Shown here: positions 35,207-45,660 of the stretch, one piece after another
Position numbering within the stretch: the first letter of the stretch is position 1
Layout of the letters: the number at the start of each line of letters is the position of its first letter
Assembly (NCBI GenBank): GCA_016708305.1
Contig: JADJGB010000002.1
Coordinates: 1 to 64,000, forward strand
Length of the DNA stretch: 64,000 bases
Source: Sphingobacteriales bacterium
GTDB taxonomy: Bacteria > Bacteroidota > Bacteroidia > Chitinophagales > Chitinophagaceae
Direction: 5' to 3'
Made by a program: the position numbers and the translations under genes
The notes under the pieces: generated by a model
What the model was told of the DNA's origin: nothing
The model's input: the letters and a program-made list of their open reading frames with translations, nothing else
Databases searched by the model: none

Positions 35207-37177
35207 GTGAAAGTATCCACAAACAAAGCTACCGCTGCTGGATTAATAGTTGCACTGGGTATAATTTACGGAGATATTGGTACATCCCCCCTTTATGTGT
35301 TCAATGCCATTATTAGCAACAGAGTCATCACAGAAGATTTAATAATAGGTACTTTGTCCTGCATCATTTGGACGCTTACATTACAGACCACATTGAAGTA
35401 TGTAGTTCTTATTCTAAGGGCAGACAATAAGGGGGAAGGGGGTATTTTTTCTTTATACGCTTTAGTGCGCCGAAGGAGAAAATGGTTGGTAATACCGGCA
35501 ATGATAGGAGGCGCTGCACTTTTGGCAGATGGAATCATAACGCCCCCAATGACTGTTACCTCAGCCATTGAAGGATTAGGGATCTTGCCCTCTTTGCTTC
35601 ATATGCCCACCCAAACAGTGGTTACAATTGTATTAATAATCCTTTCATTATTTTTCTTTTTACAGCAATTTGGCACTGCCAATATTGGAAGGATTTTTGG
35701 ACCAATAATGTTTATCTGGTTCACGATGCTGGCAGTAATTGGTGCCATGCACCTTACAGACGATTTAAGCATTTTCAGAGCGCTAAGCCCGCATTATGCT
35801 ATACGGTTTTTAGCCACTTATCCTCACGGGTTTTGGCTGCTTGGGGCTGTTTTTTTGTGTTCTACCGGTGCAGAAGCGCTTTATAGTGATCTGGGACATT
35901 GCGGAAGAGACAATATAAGAATTTCCTGGCTTTTTGTAAAATTATCATTGATTATCAATTACTTCGGTCAAGGTGCATTTCTTATTTCTCATTTTAATGG
36001 TGTTCATGTAACCGAACAGGCAAAACAAACAATGGGAATTAATGCCTTTTTCAGCCTGATGCCAGAATGGTTTATAGTTCCATCGGTAGTAATTGCCACT
36101 GCAGCCGCTATTATAGCAAGTCAGGCTATGGTTTCGGGAGCATTTACCCTTATTAACGAAGCCATAAGGCTAAATTTATGGCCTAAATTAAAACTCAGAT
36201 ATCCATCTGAAGCCAGAGGCCAAATTTTTATTCCGGCAATTAATTTGTTAATGTTCATTGGCTGCGCAGGAGTGGTTTTATATTTTCAAAAATCTTCAAG
36301 TATGGAAGCAGCCTATGGCCTTGCCATCATCGTAACTATGATTAGCACTACTATGCTTTTTGCCAACTATCTCGTTTTGAAAAGAATCAAACCTATGTGG
36401 ATTTATATTTTTCTGGGTTCATTCTTTATAATCGAAACCGGTTATCTGGTAGCGCTAATGGAAAAATTTTCTCACGGCGGTTATATGACGCTAATGATAG
36501 GCGGTGTTATGTTTATCGTAATGTTTGTTTGGTTTCGTTCACGTAAAATCAAAAACCGTTATGTGGAATTTGTACGCATGGAACATTATATTTCCAAAAT
36601 ACAGGAGTTGAGCAATGACAGGAGTATTGCCAAATGCGCCACACACCTCATCTACCTCACCAGCGCCGATAATCCAAAAGAGATTGAACACAAAATCATT
36701 TATTCCATCCTAAACAACAAACCCAAGAGAGCAGATATTTATTGGTTCATTCATGTTGATACTATGGATGCACCCTATACTTCCGAATATAAGGTAGAAC
36801 ACATTATACCCAATGACATTATCAGAATAGACTTCAAACTTGGATTTCGCGTACAACCACGTATCAACCAGATGTTTAAAAAAGTGCTGGAAGATTTGGT
36901 AGAGAATAAGGAAGTGAATATCATCAGCCGTTATGAAAGCTTGGCTAGCAATAATATTGTGGGTGATTTTCAGTTTATCGTGTTGGAAAAATACCTGAGT
37001 CAGGATAATGAATTGCCATTCTTAGAAAAATTGATTATGAAATTTCATTTTCTTGTTAAGCAAATCGGCCTATCAGAAGAAAAAGGCTTTGGTCTGGATC
37101 AGGCCAATGTTACGGTAGAGAAATTTCCTTTGGTGGTTTCGCCTGCCTCTGCGATTAAATTGAGAAGAATTGAATAG
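35207..37177 (+). CDS. kup: KUP-family potassium uptake protein
   Basis: A 656-aa inner-membrane K+/H+ symporter with 12 membrane helices. The signature GIIYGDIGTSPLYVFNAI is in helix 1; NKGEGGIFSLYALVRRR and GGAALLADGIITPPMTVTSA follow. The C-terminal 200 residues are cytosolic. The start is a GTG at 35207; no in-frame ATG lies nearby. It is followed after 15 bp by the fmt open frame, so the two may be co-transcribed. No frame breaks. Confidence 0.95.
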   Translation: MKVSTNKATAAGLIVALGIIYGDIGTSPLYVFNAIISNRVITEDLIIGTLSCIIWTLTLQTTLKYVVLILRADNKGEGGIFSLYALVRRRRKWLVIPAMIGGAALLADGIITPPMTVTSAIEGLGILPSLLHMPTQTVVTIVLIILSLFFFLQQFGTANIGRIFGPIMFIWFTMLAVIGAMHLTDDLSIFRALSPHYAIRFLATYPHGFWLLGAVFLCSTGAEALYSDLGHCGRDNIRISWLFVKLSLIINYFGQGAFLISHFNGVHVTEQAKQTMGINAFFSLMPEWFIVPSVVIATAAAIIASQAMVSGAFTLINEAIRLNLWPKLKLRYPSEARGQIFIPAINLLMFIGCAGVVLYFQKSSSMEAAYGLAIIVTMISTTMLFANYLVLKRIKPMWIYIFLGSFFIIETGYLVALMEKFSHGGYMTLMIGGVMFIVMFVWFRSRKIKNRYVEFVRMEHYISKIQELSNDRSIAKCATHLIYLTSADNPKEIEHKIIYSILNNKPKRADIYWFIHVDTMDAPYTSEYKVEHIIPNDIIRIDFKLGFRVQPRINQMFKKVLEDLVENKEVNIISRYESLASNNIVGDFQFIVLEKYLSQDNELPFLEKLIMKFHFLVKQIGLSEEKGFGLDQANVTVEKFPLVVSPASAIKLRRIE

Positions 37178-37225
37178 GAATAGAGCGTATTATTGACCCC
37201 CAAACTGAAAATATTTTACTTACTT

Positions 37226-38167
37226 ATGCAAGCAAAACACTTCAAAGAATTAAGAATTGTTTTCATGGGCACACCCGAATTTGCAGTGGTCAGTTTAGAA
37301 GCATTGCTAAAAGCGGGTTGCAATATTGTGGCGGTTGTTACCACACCGGATAAATGGGCAGGACGTGGCATGGAAATGCAACAAAGCGCCGTGAAAAAAT
37401 TCGCAGTTGCAAATAATTTAAAAGCCCTGCAACCCGAAAAACTTCGCAATCCTGAATTTATAAATGAACTGAAAAATCTTCGGGCCGATTTACAGGTATG
37501 CGTAGCTTTCAGAATGTTGCCCGAAGTGGTATGGAACATGCCATCCATGGGTACTATCAATCTGCATGGTTCTTTGCTACCCAAATACAGAGGTGCTGCG
37601 CCTATCAACTGGGCTGTCATCAACGGCGAAAAAGAAACCGGAGTAACCACCTTTAAGCTGAAGCATGAAATTGATACCGGAAACATCCTCATTCAAGAAA
37701 GTTTTCCAATCAGCGATATAGACACCGCCGGAACCGTTCACGACCGTATGAAAATAATTGGGGCCGATTTGCTTGTAGCCACAGTAAAACAGATAGCCGA
37801 AGGCAAGCTGAAAGAAATGCCGCAGCTTATTTCCGACAACGAATCAATTCCTCATGCGCCTAAAATATTTACTGAAACCTGCCATATTGACTTCAATAAG
37901 TCTGTGGAAGAGGTGCACAACCTTGTAAGGGGCCTGTCTCCTTATCCGGCGGCCTTTACCTATCTCAACAAAAAAAAGATTAAAATTTTTAAAACAGAAA
38001 AGATTTTCCAAATACCTGAAAATAACATCGGAGATTATAAAACCGATGGCAAAACCTTCCTGATGTTTGCCTGCAAAAACGGTTATCTGAATGTAAAAGA
38101 CTTACAATTAGAAGGGAAAAAAAGAATGAATATTGAAGATTTTCTTCGTGGTTATCGTTTTCAGTAA
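37226..38167 (+). CDS. fmt: Methionyl-tRNA formyltransferase
   Basis: Formylates initiator Met-tRNA. The N-terminal Rossmann-like domain has RIVFMGTPEFAVVSLEAL, VTTPDKWAGRG and the catalytic NLHGSLLPKYRGAAPINWAV, with the Asn-His-Asp centre completed in HEIDTGNIL. The C-terminal domain has RGLSPYPAAFTYL. I use the ATG at 37226, giving 313 aa, and not the upstream TTG at 37193. Its 3' end overlaps the convergent LysM gene by 7 bp. Confidence 0.95.
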   Translation: MQAKHFKELRIVFMGTPEFAVVSLEALLKAGCNIVAVVTTPDKWAGRGMEMQQSAVKKFAVANNLKALQPEKLRNPEFINELKNLRADLQVCVAFRMLPEVVWNMPSMGTINLHGSLLPKYRGAAPINWAVINGEKETGVTTFKLKHEIDTGNILIQESFPISDIDTAGTVHDRMKIIGADLLVATVKQIAEGKLKEMPQLISDNESIPHAPKIFTETCHIDFNKSVEEVHNLVRGLSPYPAAFTYLNKKKIKIFKTEKIFQIPENNIGDYKTDGKTFLMFACKNGYLNVKDLQLEGKKRMNIEDFLRGYRFQ

Positions 38168-39093
38168 CTTATTGAAACTATAAATTTCTCAGAATCTGAA
38201 ACGGCCAGTTCAGACACTGCGGCATCGCTGATTCGGATATCCAAACCCTCATTCTGCTTAATGCCTTTCATTTGGCCTAAAACCTTAGCATAGATGATAG
38301 CATTATTTTCAGGATTGGTAATCTTTATGATTGTTCCCGGCTTTACCTCATCTATTAAGACATAATACTTGCCATCTCCCCAACCCTTATTAGCCTTAAA
38401 AATACCGGAAGTAACTGTCTTTTGGGTATTAGCGCCTTCATGACTTTGACGGGTGTATTGCCCCTTAAAATATCCTTTTCCCCGAAGCTCCTGCACCATT
38501 TCGGGTTTGGGTGGCTCAGGCTTAGATAGCGTAACCACTTCTTCCACCTGCTTGGGCTGAGGTTTTTCTACAGCTACTTCAACCGGCTTATGCTCAGTGG
38601 GATTTTTCTCTATTGGCTTCTCAGTTGACTCTGCTTTGCCAACCGGCAGCGGCTCTTCATTTAAGAAAACATAACCAATTATGAGTTGCTGCCCTTTGGT
38701 TAGCTTATCATTTTGCAATTTGTTCCATGATCGCAGGTTTTTCAGCAGTGCTTTATTAAATTTATTGCTCACCGTCATCAATCCTTCTTTTTCTCCCACT
38801 TCGTAATATACTGGTGTGCCTTTTGACGCTGATTGGCTGAGCCGTTCAAAAGGAAGGGGAATTTTCACTATTTCACCCACCAACAAGCTTTTGTTTTTAT
38901 CAATCTTGCTTGCAGCCGCAATGTCGTCCACCTTTACATCATATATGCGCGACAGGTAGTACAGCCCCTCCTTGGGAGCAGTTTTGTGCTGCACAATAAT
39001 TCCTTTGGAGTCAGGTATTGCTTTAATTTTTGACTGACCATTAGCCAAAATAAATAATAAAATACATCCTGCCATAAGAAAAAGCCTCTTCAT
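38161..39093 (-). CDS. Secreted LysM protein with C-terminal RlpA/DPBB-like domain
   Basis: A 310-aa cell-wall-associated protein. After a signal peptide (MKRLFLMAGCILLFILANGQ) come two LysM modules (about 25-75 with LYYLSRIYDVKVDDIAAA; about 85-140 with LMTVSNKFNKALLKNLRSWN). A Pro/Glu/Lys linker follows, then a C-terminal beta domain (VTSGIFKANKGWGDGKYYVL, VKPGTIIKITNPENN) resembling the double-psi barrel of RlpA. LysM modules bind peptidoglycan. I use the ATG at 39093 because the upstream extension lacks coding character. Confidence 0.8.
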   Translation of the reverse strand: MKRLFLMAGCILLFILANGQSKIKAIPDSKGIIVQHKTAPKEGLYYLSRIYDVKVDDIAAASKIDKNKSLLVGEIVKIPLPFERLSQSASKGTPVYYEVGEKEGLMTVSNKFNKALLKNLRSWNKLQNDKLTKGQQLIIGYVFLNEEPLPVGKAESTEKPIEKNPTEHKPVEVAVEKPQPKQVEEVVTLSKPEPPKPEMVQELRGKGYFKGQYTRQSHEGANTQKTVTSGIFKANKGWGDGKYYVLIDEVKPGTIIKITNPENNAIIYAKVLGQMKGIKQNEGLDIRISDAAVSELAVSDSEKFIVSISY

Positions 39094-39249
39094 ATCTGTT
39101 ATTTTCTGTTTAATCAGAACGAAATTACAGTAATAATATTTTATGCAAAAGTTAAACTTCATTGATTTCAGGGTAAACGCATCTGGTTTTAAGTCTGAAA
39201 ACAAGCCAGAAAGCCTGATATCATATTAGAAATAATCGGTTGGTCGTGT

Positions 39250-39345
39250 TCAAAAACCCGTAGGGATGACATTTCGCCCCTTTGGGGCTCTGTAAAATAG
39301 GGTACAATCCTATTCTATTATAAATTTATCCCTCTGGGATTGATG
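39250..39345. repeat. Possible dispersed intergenic repeat
   Basis: The gap 39094-39424 holds no gene. Within it CCCGTAGGGATGACATTTCG, GCCCCTTTGGGGC and ATCCCTCTGGGAT recall the GC-richer palindromic tracts scattered between genes in this phylum. No second copy is in this window, so the call rests on style only. Confidence 0.3.
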
Positions 39346-39424
39346 ATGATTACCCATTTGTGAATTTAGATGCGTTTGCCCTGCTCAATAACTTCAATCT
39401 GAAATATTTTATGTACGTTTGTTT

Positions 39425-40054
39425 ATGATCAATTTCATACCCATATTCCCTTTAGAAATTGTGGTTTATCCGGGCGAACACCTCAATCTTCACATCTTTG
39501 AACCCAGATACAAGCAATTGATAAAAGAGTGCTATCAAAACAACAAGCCTTTTGGAATTCCGCTGGAAAATGAAGAGAAAATCAGAGAATTTGGCTGCCT
39601 CATCAGCATCAGAGAAATTGTAAAAACATACCCAGATGGCGAAATGGACATTCAAACCACCGGTGAAAGTGTTTTTCGTATTTTGGAAATAATTGACACC
39701 GTGCCCGATAAGTTATATTCAGGAGCCATCGTAGATTACCCAGATAATCATTTACAGGGAAAAGCAGACCTAATGAACGCCTTGATAGTAAAAATGAGAG
39801 ATTTTCACCAAAAAATGGATTTAAGAAAAGATTTTTCGGTAAAAGATGAGGAACTCACCGCTTACGATATAGCGCATGACTCCGGTTTAAGTATTGAGCA
39901 GGAATACCAATTACTGCAACTGTTTAATGAAAAACAAAGACAGGAATATTTGAGAAGACATTTTGAAAATCTGTCTGCCTCGCTGCCCGATCTGAAAACA
40001 ATTCGCGAAAAGATTCAAATGAATGGTCATTTCCGAAGTATAAAAAGTTTTTAG
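39425..40054 (+). CDS. LON peptidase substrate-binding domain protein
   Basis: A 209-aa stand-alone Lon N-terminal-like domain. IPIFPLEIVVYPGEHLNLHI and FEPRYKQLIKECY form the classic opening; IGCLISI-type strands (FGCLISIREIVK) and the helical tail (QLLQLFNEKQRQEYLRRHFE) complete it. No ATPase or protease domain is present. Its role in substrate binding or regulation is unproven. The start is the ATG at 39425, not the TTG at 39419. Confidence 0.85.
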   Translation: MINFIPIFPLEIVVYPGEHLNLHIFEPRYKQLIKECYQNNKPFGIPLENEEKIREFGCLISIREIVKTYPDGEMDIQTTGESVFRILEIIDTVPDKLYSGAIVDYPDNHLQGKADLMNALIVKMRDFHQKMDLRKDFSVKDEELTAYDIAHDSGLSIEQEYQLLQLFNEKQRQEYLRRHFENLSASLPDLKTIREKIQMNGHFRSIKSF

Positions 40055-40132
40055 AAACCGTCAAATTATCAAAAAATAATAAAATTCGAAATTTACTATT
40101 TCAATTTTTGATTTTTCCCGTACTTTCACGCC

Positions 40133-40861
40133 ATGTCTGTAACTATTTGTTTCGATTTTGGCAATACCCGTAAGAAGGCTGCAATATTTAATGACAAAGA
40201 ATTGAGCCAGACAATGGTTTTGGAAGATGATGCCATCACAACCGTTCAAAAACTTTTAGATACACATAAACCCGAGAAAACAATACTTTCTTCGGTCATC
40301 AATCATCATACCGAAATTGAAACTTTATTAACCGAAAAGACCCGATTTCACCTGCTTAACAGCAAGTCAAAGCTACCTTTCACTACTCCGATAGCTAAAC
40401 CAGAAACAATTGGAGCCGATCGGCTGGCTATGGCATCGGGCGGCGTAGGGTTTTATCCTGATAAGAATTTGTTAATCATAGGGTTAGGCACGTGCATTAC
40501 ACTTAATTTTGTAAACAAATACAAGGAATGGATGGGAGGCTCCATCTCTCCGGGGCTGGAAATGCGGCTGAAATCGTTACAATATTATACTGCAAAATTG
40601 CCTTTAGTAAAGCCAAAAGCCGACGTGCCATTGATTGGTTACGATACAGATACCAACATTTTGAGCGGGGTAATTTTGGGCATGGCGTATGAATTGGATG
40701 GTTTTATAGCCGAATATAATACCAAATTTGACAACTTTAACGTGGTATTAACCGGTGGAGACCATCAACATTTGGCATCACACCTGAAAAGCAGGATATT
40801 TGCCGACCCTGATTTAATTTTTAAAGGACTTTATGCGATTAGTGAAGTTAATAATGCTTAA
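40133..40861 (+). CDS. coaX: Type III pantothenate kinase
   Basis: First step of coenzyme A synthesis. A 242-aa ASKHA-fold kinase: CFDFGNTRKKAAIF (phosphate loop, Asp/Asn), PETIGADRLAMASGG, LLIIGLGTCITLNFV, MGGSISPGLEMRLKSL and VVLTGGDH. The frame is intact. Its stop overlaps the start of the outer-membrane protein gene (ATGCTTAA), implying coupled translation. Confidence 0.95.
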   Translation: MSVTICFDFGNTRKKAAIFNDKELSQTMVLEDDAITTVQKLLDTHKPEKTILSSVINHHTEIETLLTEKTRFHLLNSKSKLPFTTPIAKPETIGADRLAMASGGVGFYPDKNLLIIGLGTCITLNFVNKYKEWMGGSISPGLEMRLKSLQYYTAKLPLVKPKADVPLIGYDTDTNILSGVILGMAYELDGFIAEYNTKFDNFNVVLTGGDHQHLASHLKSRIFADPDLIFKGLYAISEVNNA

Positions 40862-42244
40862 TAAATCTGAACTGTTTGTAATTCGCCTTGCGGCGGTAAT
40901 TTTTTGTATAGCAAGTGTACTACCTGCTTCAAAGGCACAGGATAACTCGCCTTACTCCCGATATGGGCTGGGCGACAAAACACCCGCCGGTAATGTAATA
41001 AGCAGAAGTATGGGAGGCATTAATGCAGCCCATAATGATTATTACGATGTAAACTACAACAACCCCGCTTCTTATGCTTACTACGAAGCCAATCAGGAGC
41101 TAAAATCAAATAAATTAAATTCTGGTCGCGCTATTTTGAATATTGCTGTCAATAACGACAACAGAATTATTGTAGATTCAAAAACCAAAACAAAATTTAA
41201 TGCCAGCAATCTTTTATTCAGCAATGTGATGCTGGGCATGCCGCTCCGCAAAAACTGGGGTATGGCTTTTGGCATCAGACAACTTCACAATATTGATTAT
41301 AAGATATTGGATTCCAATAAGATAATGCGTGGCTCCCACAAACTTCCCATCGATAAAGGGCAAACAATGTTTGAAGGCAATGGAGGGCTTTATTTACCTA
41401 CAATAGGTACCGGCTTCAAATTTAAATTAGCAAAAGCCAGTTTTTAAGTTTTGGGTTTAACGGCGGCTACACCTTTGGTAAAAAGATTATGCTACCCGAC
41501 GCTCACTGGCAAATGATTCCACTGCCTATAGCAGCGCTTTTCACCAAACCAGTACCACTATGGGAGGCGCTTATTTTGATGCAGGAATGCAATACCACTT
41601 TAGGTTAAGTAAAAAAGTTTATATGGGCGTTGGAGCGTATGGTAATGTGAAACAAAAGCTCAACACCAAAAAAGATTATACAACCGGCACCTACATTTAT
41701 AATGAAAATGTGGGATATCAGCCTATTGATACGGTAGCTTTCAGTAAAAACGTTAAAGGAACTATTGCTTATCCTTCAGGGTTTACAGCAGGGTTTATAA
41801 TTCAGAAACCACAAGAAACAATTAAAGAGGCAGGATGGCTGGTTGGAATGGATTATACCAGAAACAACTGGGATGACTACAGAGTGGACGGGGTAAAGGA
41901 CAACCTGATTAAATCGGACTGGCAATTAAAAATGGGAGCCGAGTTTCACCCAATTCGCAAAAACAGCTATTTCAGTAATGTAACTTACAGAGTTGGATTT
42001 CATACCGGGCCGGATTATGTTTATCCGAAAAAAGAACTGCCAAGCTATGGACTGAGCTTTGGAATGGGTTTGCCGGTAGCCAATTACAGCCCACAGGCAA
42101 AATACCAGCGCACACTCATCAATCTGGCTTTGGAATATGTGAAAAGAGGAAATGATAAAATATATTCTGAAAGAAAATCTGTACAGAATTTCGGTAGGCT
42201 TTGCCCTCACCGATTTGTGGTTTGGTAAAAGAAGGTATGACTAA
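40854..42244 (+). CDS. Outer-membrane beta-barrel protein, OMPP1-like (three frame breaks)
   Basis: A signal peptide (VIRLAAVIFCIASVLPASKAQ) precedes DNSPYSRYGLGDKTPAGNVI and the FadL-like NPASYAYYEA. Breaks near 41442, 41488 and 42175 interrupt a single protein of about 465 aa. After repair, LSFGFNGGYTFGKKDYATRR and SSAFHQTSTTMGGAYFDAGM read through, and the C-terminus is RISVGFALTDLWFGKRRYD. The barrel has many amphipathic strands. A transport role is inferred from family resemblance only. It is translationally coupled to coaX and followed by lptC. Confidence 0.72.
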
Positions 42245-42311
42245 TCCCTTGTTTCTCAGTTTGGTAAGTATCAAATATTTTATCTTTACAGTATAAATAT
42301 TTACACCCGTT

Positions 42312-42869
42312 TTGAAGAATTCTTTACTATATCTTCTAATAATAACTTTTTATGGAGCTATTTTCACTTCGTGCGAAAACAGTGATGAAGCCATCAAAGC
42401 GTTAAATAAAAAGGTAAATATAGTGGATGAGGTAGTAAAGGTAGAAAGCTACCTGAGCCAGGGAGGAAAAACAAGGGCTAAACTTACAGCCCCATTTATG
42501 ACCAGAACTATGGGAGATACTACCATTACAGAGTTTCCCAAAAATTTACATGTTGATTTTTTCAATGAGATGAGCGAGGTAACCAGTTGGCTCGATTGCA
42601 AGTATGGCAAATATCTGGAAAACGTGAACAAGATATATTTGAAAGACAGCATCAGGGTTATAAGCAAGAAGGGTGATACGCTCCTATGCAAAGATCTTTG
42701 GTGGGATCAAAATAAGGAATTGTTTTATACTGACCTGGAAGCCATTTACAAATCGCCTTCTATGCCGTTTTATAAAGGCGAAAGCGGAATGGAAGCCACT
42801 CAGGACATGAATCGCATTACGTTTAAAAAATCGAGTGGTCGCATTATTACCGATGCAGCTCCTCAATAG
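42312..42869 (+). CDS. lptC: LptC-like LPS export lipoprotein
   Basis: A 185-aa periplasmic component of the LPS transport bridge. The N-terminus is a lipoprotein signal (MKNSLLYLLIITFYGAIFTSC). The body shows the OstA/LptC beta-jellyroll pattern: SQGGKTRAKLTAPFMTRTMG, FPKNLHVDFFNEMSEVTSWL, DTLLCKDLWWDQNKELFYTD. The start is a TTG. E. coli LptC is not a lipoprotein; the lipidated form is common in Bacteroidetes. lptB lies 0.8 kb away on the other strand. Confidence 0.82.
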   Translation: MKNSLLYLLIITFYGAIFTSCENSDEAIKALNKKVNIVDEVVKVESYLSQGGKTRAKLTAPFMTRTMGDTTITEFPKNLHVDFFNEMSEVTSWLDCKYGKYLENVNKIYLKDSIRVISKKGDTLLCKDLWWDQNKELFYTDLEAIYKSPSMPFYKGESGMEATQDMNRITFKKSSGRIITDAAPQ

Positions 42870-42891
42870 AAAGGCTTAATATTTTTGCTAT

Positions 42892-43717
42892 ATGTACTTT
42901 GGAGAAAAAACTATTTTTATTACCGGCGCCACACGTGGCATTGGTAAGGCCATCGCTTTGAGGCTGGCTAAGGAAGGAGCCAATATTATTATTGTAGCCA
43001 AATCGGTTGCTGAAAATGAAAAACTTGGCGGCACTATTTTTTCAGCCGCTGAAGAAATAGAAGCAGCAGGAGGCAAAGCGCACCCTGTGCAATGCGATAT
43101 CCGCTTTGAAGACCAGATAAAACATGCTGTAGAAGAAGGTATATCAAAATTTGGCGGAATAGATATGGTAATCAATAATGCATCAGCCATATCATTGACC
43201 AATACCGAAAAAACCGAGCCCAAACGTTTTGACCTGATGCATGATATCAATGTAAGGGGAACTTTTTTTGTTGTGCAAACCTGTTTGCCTTTTCTGAAAA
43301 AAATCTACACACCCACATATTCTTACGCTTTCGCCGCCTGTAAACCTGAATGTAAAATGGCTGGCAGCACACATTCCATATACACTTTCAAAGTATAATA
43401 TGAGTCTGATGGCAATGGCCTGGGCATCTGAATTTAAGGAATATGGAATTGCTTCAAACGCATTGTGGCCAAAAACCACTATAGATACTGCGGCCGTCAG
43501 AAACCTGCTTGGAGGCGAAGCATTGGCAAAAATCAGTCGTAAACCGCAAATATTGGCTGATGCCGCCTATTATATTTTAAGAAAAAACCCTAAAGATTAT
43601 ACAGGGAATTGCCTGATAGATGAAGAGGCGCTAAGGCTGGAAGGAATTATCGATCTGGATCATTATGCCGTCACGAATGGAATCAAACTATATCCTGATC
43701 TGTTTCTGGATGAATAA
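42892..43717 (+). CDS. Short-chain dehydrogenase, HSDL2-like (one frame break)
   Basis: An NAD(P)-dependent SDR of about 275 aa. ITGATRGIGKAIALRLAKEG is the dinucleotide loop; VINNASAISL is the NNAG-equivalent; the catalytic YTLSK appears after frame repair. The break is in an A7 run at about 43302: removing one A gives KKSTHPHILTLSPPVNLN and joins KYNMSLMAMAWASEFKEYGI. The second half (TIDTAAVRNLLGGEALAKIS) matches the HSDL2-type SDRs. Substrate unknown. The 3' end overlaps the convergent lptB gene by 35 bp. Confidence 0.83.
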
Positions 43718-44579
43718 CAGTTTTGGAAGCTGGCTCAGAGATTTGTATTTCTTCTTTTGCAGAGGTTTCCGGCTTGCGGCTTTCTACATCCGCAGTAGCG
43801 GAATCACTTGCATTCACCTGCGACAGCGCTTCCTGATGCAGATAATCCTTACGTTTCAACTCAAAATTACGACCCAGATACAATCTTCTAACCTGTTCAT
43901 TTGCAGCCAGCTCTTCGGCTGTGCCGCTTTCAAATATTTTCCCGTCAATCATCAGGTATGCCCTGTCGCAAATCGAGAGCGTTTCATTCACATTGTGGTC
44001 TGTAATCAGTATTCCAATGTTTTTATATTTGAGCCTGGCCACAATACTTTGAATGTCTTCTACGGCTATGGGGTCAATACCGGCAAAGGGCTCGTCGAGT
44101 AAAATAAATTTAGGATTTACAGCCAATGCCCTTGCTATTTCAGTTCTTCTCCTCTCACCGCCACTGAGCACATCGCCATTACTCTTGCGCACATGTCCCA
44201 AACGAAACTCACTGATAAGCGATTCTAATATTTCTTTTTGTTCGGCTTTAGACTTGTCAGTCATCTCCAACACAGCCGCAATATTGTCCTCCACACTCAA
44301 CTTACGAAATACTGAAGCCTCCTGAGGCAGATAGCCGATACCCATCCGGGCACGTTTATACATCGGCAGCTTGGTAATGTTTTCTTCATTCAAAAACACA
44401 TCGCCATCATCAGGTTTTATCAATCCTACCACCTGATAAAAAGAAGTGGTTTTACCGGCGCCGTTTGGACCCAGCAATCCCACAATTTCTCCCTGATGAA
44501 CTTCAAAGGATACATGATCCACAACTGTGCGCTCTCCATAACGCTTCACCAGATTTTTAGTATAAATAGTAATGCTCAT
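43683..44579 (-). CDS. lptB: LPS export ABC transporter ATPase LptB, with C-terminal extension
   Basis: Powers LPS extraction from the inner membrane with LptFG. Walker A GLLGPNGAGKTTSFYQ, Q-loop GYLPQEASVFRKLSVEDN, signature LSGGERRRTEIARAL, Walker B FILLDEPFAGIDPIAV, H-switch ITDHNV. The ABC core ends near residue 243 with RRLYLGRNFEL. A further 55 residues rich in S, E, T and A are unusual for LptB and overlap the SDR gene's 3' end on the other strand. The start is the ATG at 44579. Confidence 0.93.
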   Translation of the reverse strand: MSITIYTKNLVKRYGERTVVDHVSFEVHQGEIVGLLGPNGAGKTTSFYQVVGLIKPDDGDVFLNEENITKLPMYKRARMGIGYLPQEASVFRKLSVEDNIAAVLEMTDKSKAEQKEILESLISEFRLGHVRKSNGDVLSGGERRRTEIARALAVNPKFILLDEPFAGIDPIAVEDIQSIVARLKYKNIGILITDHNVNETLSICDRAYLMIDGKIFESGTAEELAANEQVRRLYLGRNFELKRKDYLHQEALSQVNASDSATADVESRKPETSAKEEIQISEPASKTVIHPETDQDIV

Positions 44580-44656
44580 TGTTCGCAAAAATAGTAAAAG
44601 GCAATCGATTTAATATTTACTGGCAGAGATTTATGATTTTCTTAGTTTTGCAGGTT

Positions 44657-45607
44657 ATGAAAGTTATAGATCACATCAGAGAGGCAAAAGATACCTTAGT
44701 TTCACTTGAAATATTGCCACCACTAAAAGGAAAAGGAATTAAAGCCCTGTGGGATCATTTGGATCCGTTAATGGAGTTTAAACCATCTTTTATTAACGTT
44801 ACCTACCACCGTAGCGAACACGTTTTTAAACAAAACCCTGACGGTAGCTTTAAGAAGGTAGTTATCAGAAAAAGACCGGGCACCGAAAGTATTTGTGCCG
44901 CCATCATGAATAAATACAATGTGGACACGGTTCCTCACCTTATTTGTGGAGGTTTTAGTATAAATGAAACCGAAGACGCATTAATCAATTTGCAATATTT
45001 GGGCATTGACAACGTATTAGTTTTGAGAGGAGATGCTGCAAAAAATGAAACCGCATTCATACCCAACCCCGAAGGGCATAAGTACGCATCTGAATTGTTG
45101 CAGCAGGTAACAAACATGAATAATGGCGCTTATGTAGAGGAAGACCTGAAATCCAAACACAAGACCTCGTTTTGCATCGGAGTGGCAGGCTATCCCGAAA
45201 AACATTTTGAAGCGCCCAACATGGAAACAGATTTACAATACCTCAAAAAGAAAGTGGAGGGAGGTGCCGATTACATCGTTACTCAGATGTTTTTTGACAA
45301 TAATAAATATTACAGCTTTGTAGAAGCATGCAGAAGTATGGGTATTACGGTTCCAATAATACCAGGCCTGAAGCCCATAGCTGTAAAGAGTCAGTTAACC
45401 GTTTTGCCTAAAATATTTCATATTGACCTGCCAACCGACTTATCGAAAGAATTGCAAAAATGCAAAACAAATGAAGAAGTAGAAGTGGTGGGGCAAGAAT
45501 GGATGCTGATGCAGGCAAAAGATTTAAAGAAGAGCGGCGTTCCCGTATTGCACTTCTACACTCTGGGTAATCCGTTGCATGTGGCAAATGTGATAAAACA
45601 GCTTTAG
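44657..45607 (+). CDS. metF: Methylenetetrahydrofolate reductase
   Basis: Reduces 5,10-methylene-THF to 5-methyl-THF for methionine synthesis. A 316-aa FAD TIM barrel: SLEILPPLKGKGI (catalytic Glu), FINVTYHRSEH, PHLICGGFSINETEDAL, NVLVLRGDAAK, GADYIVTQMFFDNNKYYSFV and PIIPGLKPI. I use the ATG at 44657; the frame's earlier TTG (44579) would start opposite the lptB start codon. Divergent from lptB, 77 bp apart. Confidence 0.94.
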   Translation: MKVIDHIREAKDTLVSLEILPPLKGKGIKALWDHLDPLMEFKPSFINVTYHRSEHVFKQNPDGSFKKVVIRKRPGTESICAAIMNKYNVDTVPHLICGGFSINETEDALINLQYLGIDNVLVLRGDAAKNETAFIPNPEGHKYASELLQQVTNMNNGAYVEEDLKSKHKTSFCIGVAGYPEKHFEAPNMETDLQYLKKKVEGGADYIVTQMFFDNNKYYSFVEACRSMGITVPIIPGLKPIAVKSQLTVLPKIFHIDLPTDLSKELQKCKTNEEVEVVGQEWMLMQAKDLKKSGVPVLHFYTLGNPLHVANVIKQL

Positions 45608-45660
45608 ATATTTTTGGTTCTATAACCTTGTGTATGGTCTATGGTACTTTTTGCACCATT

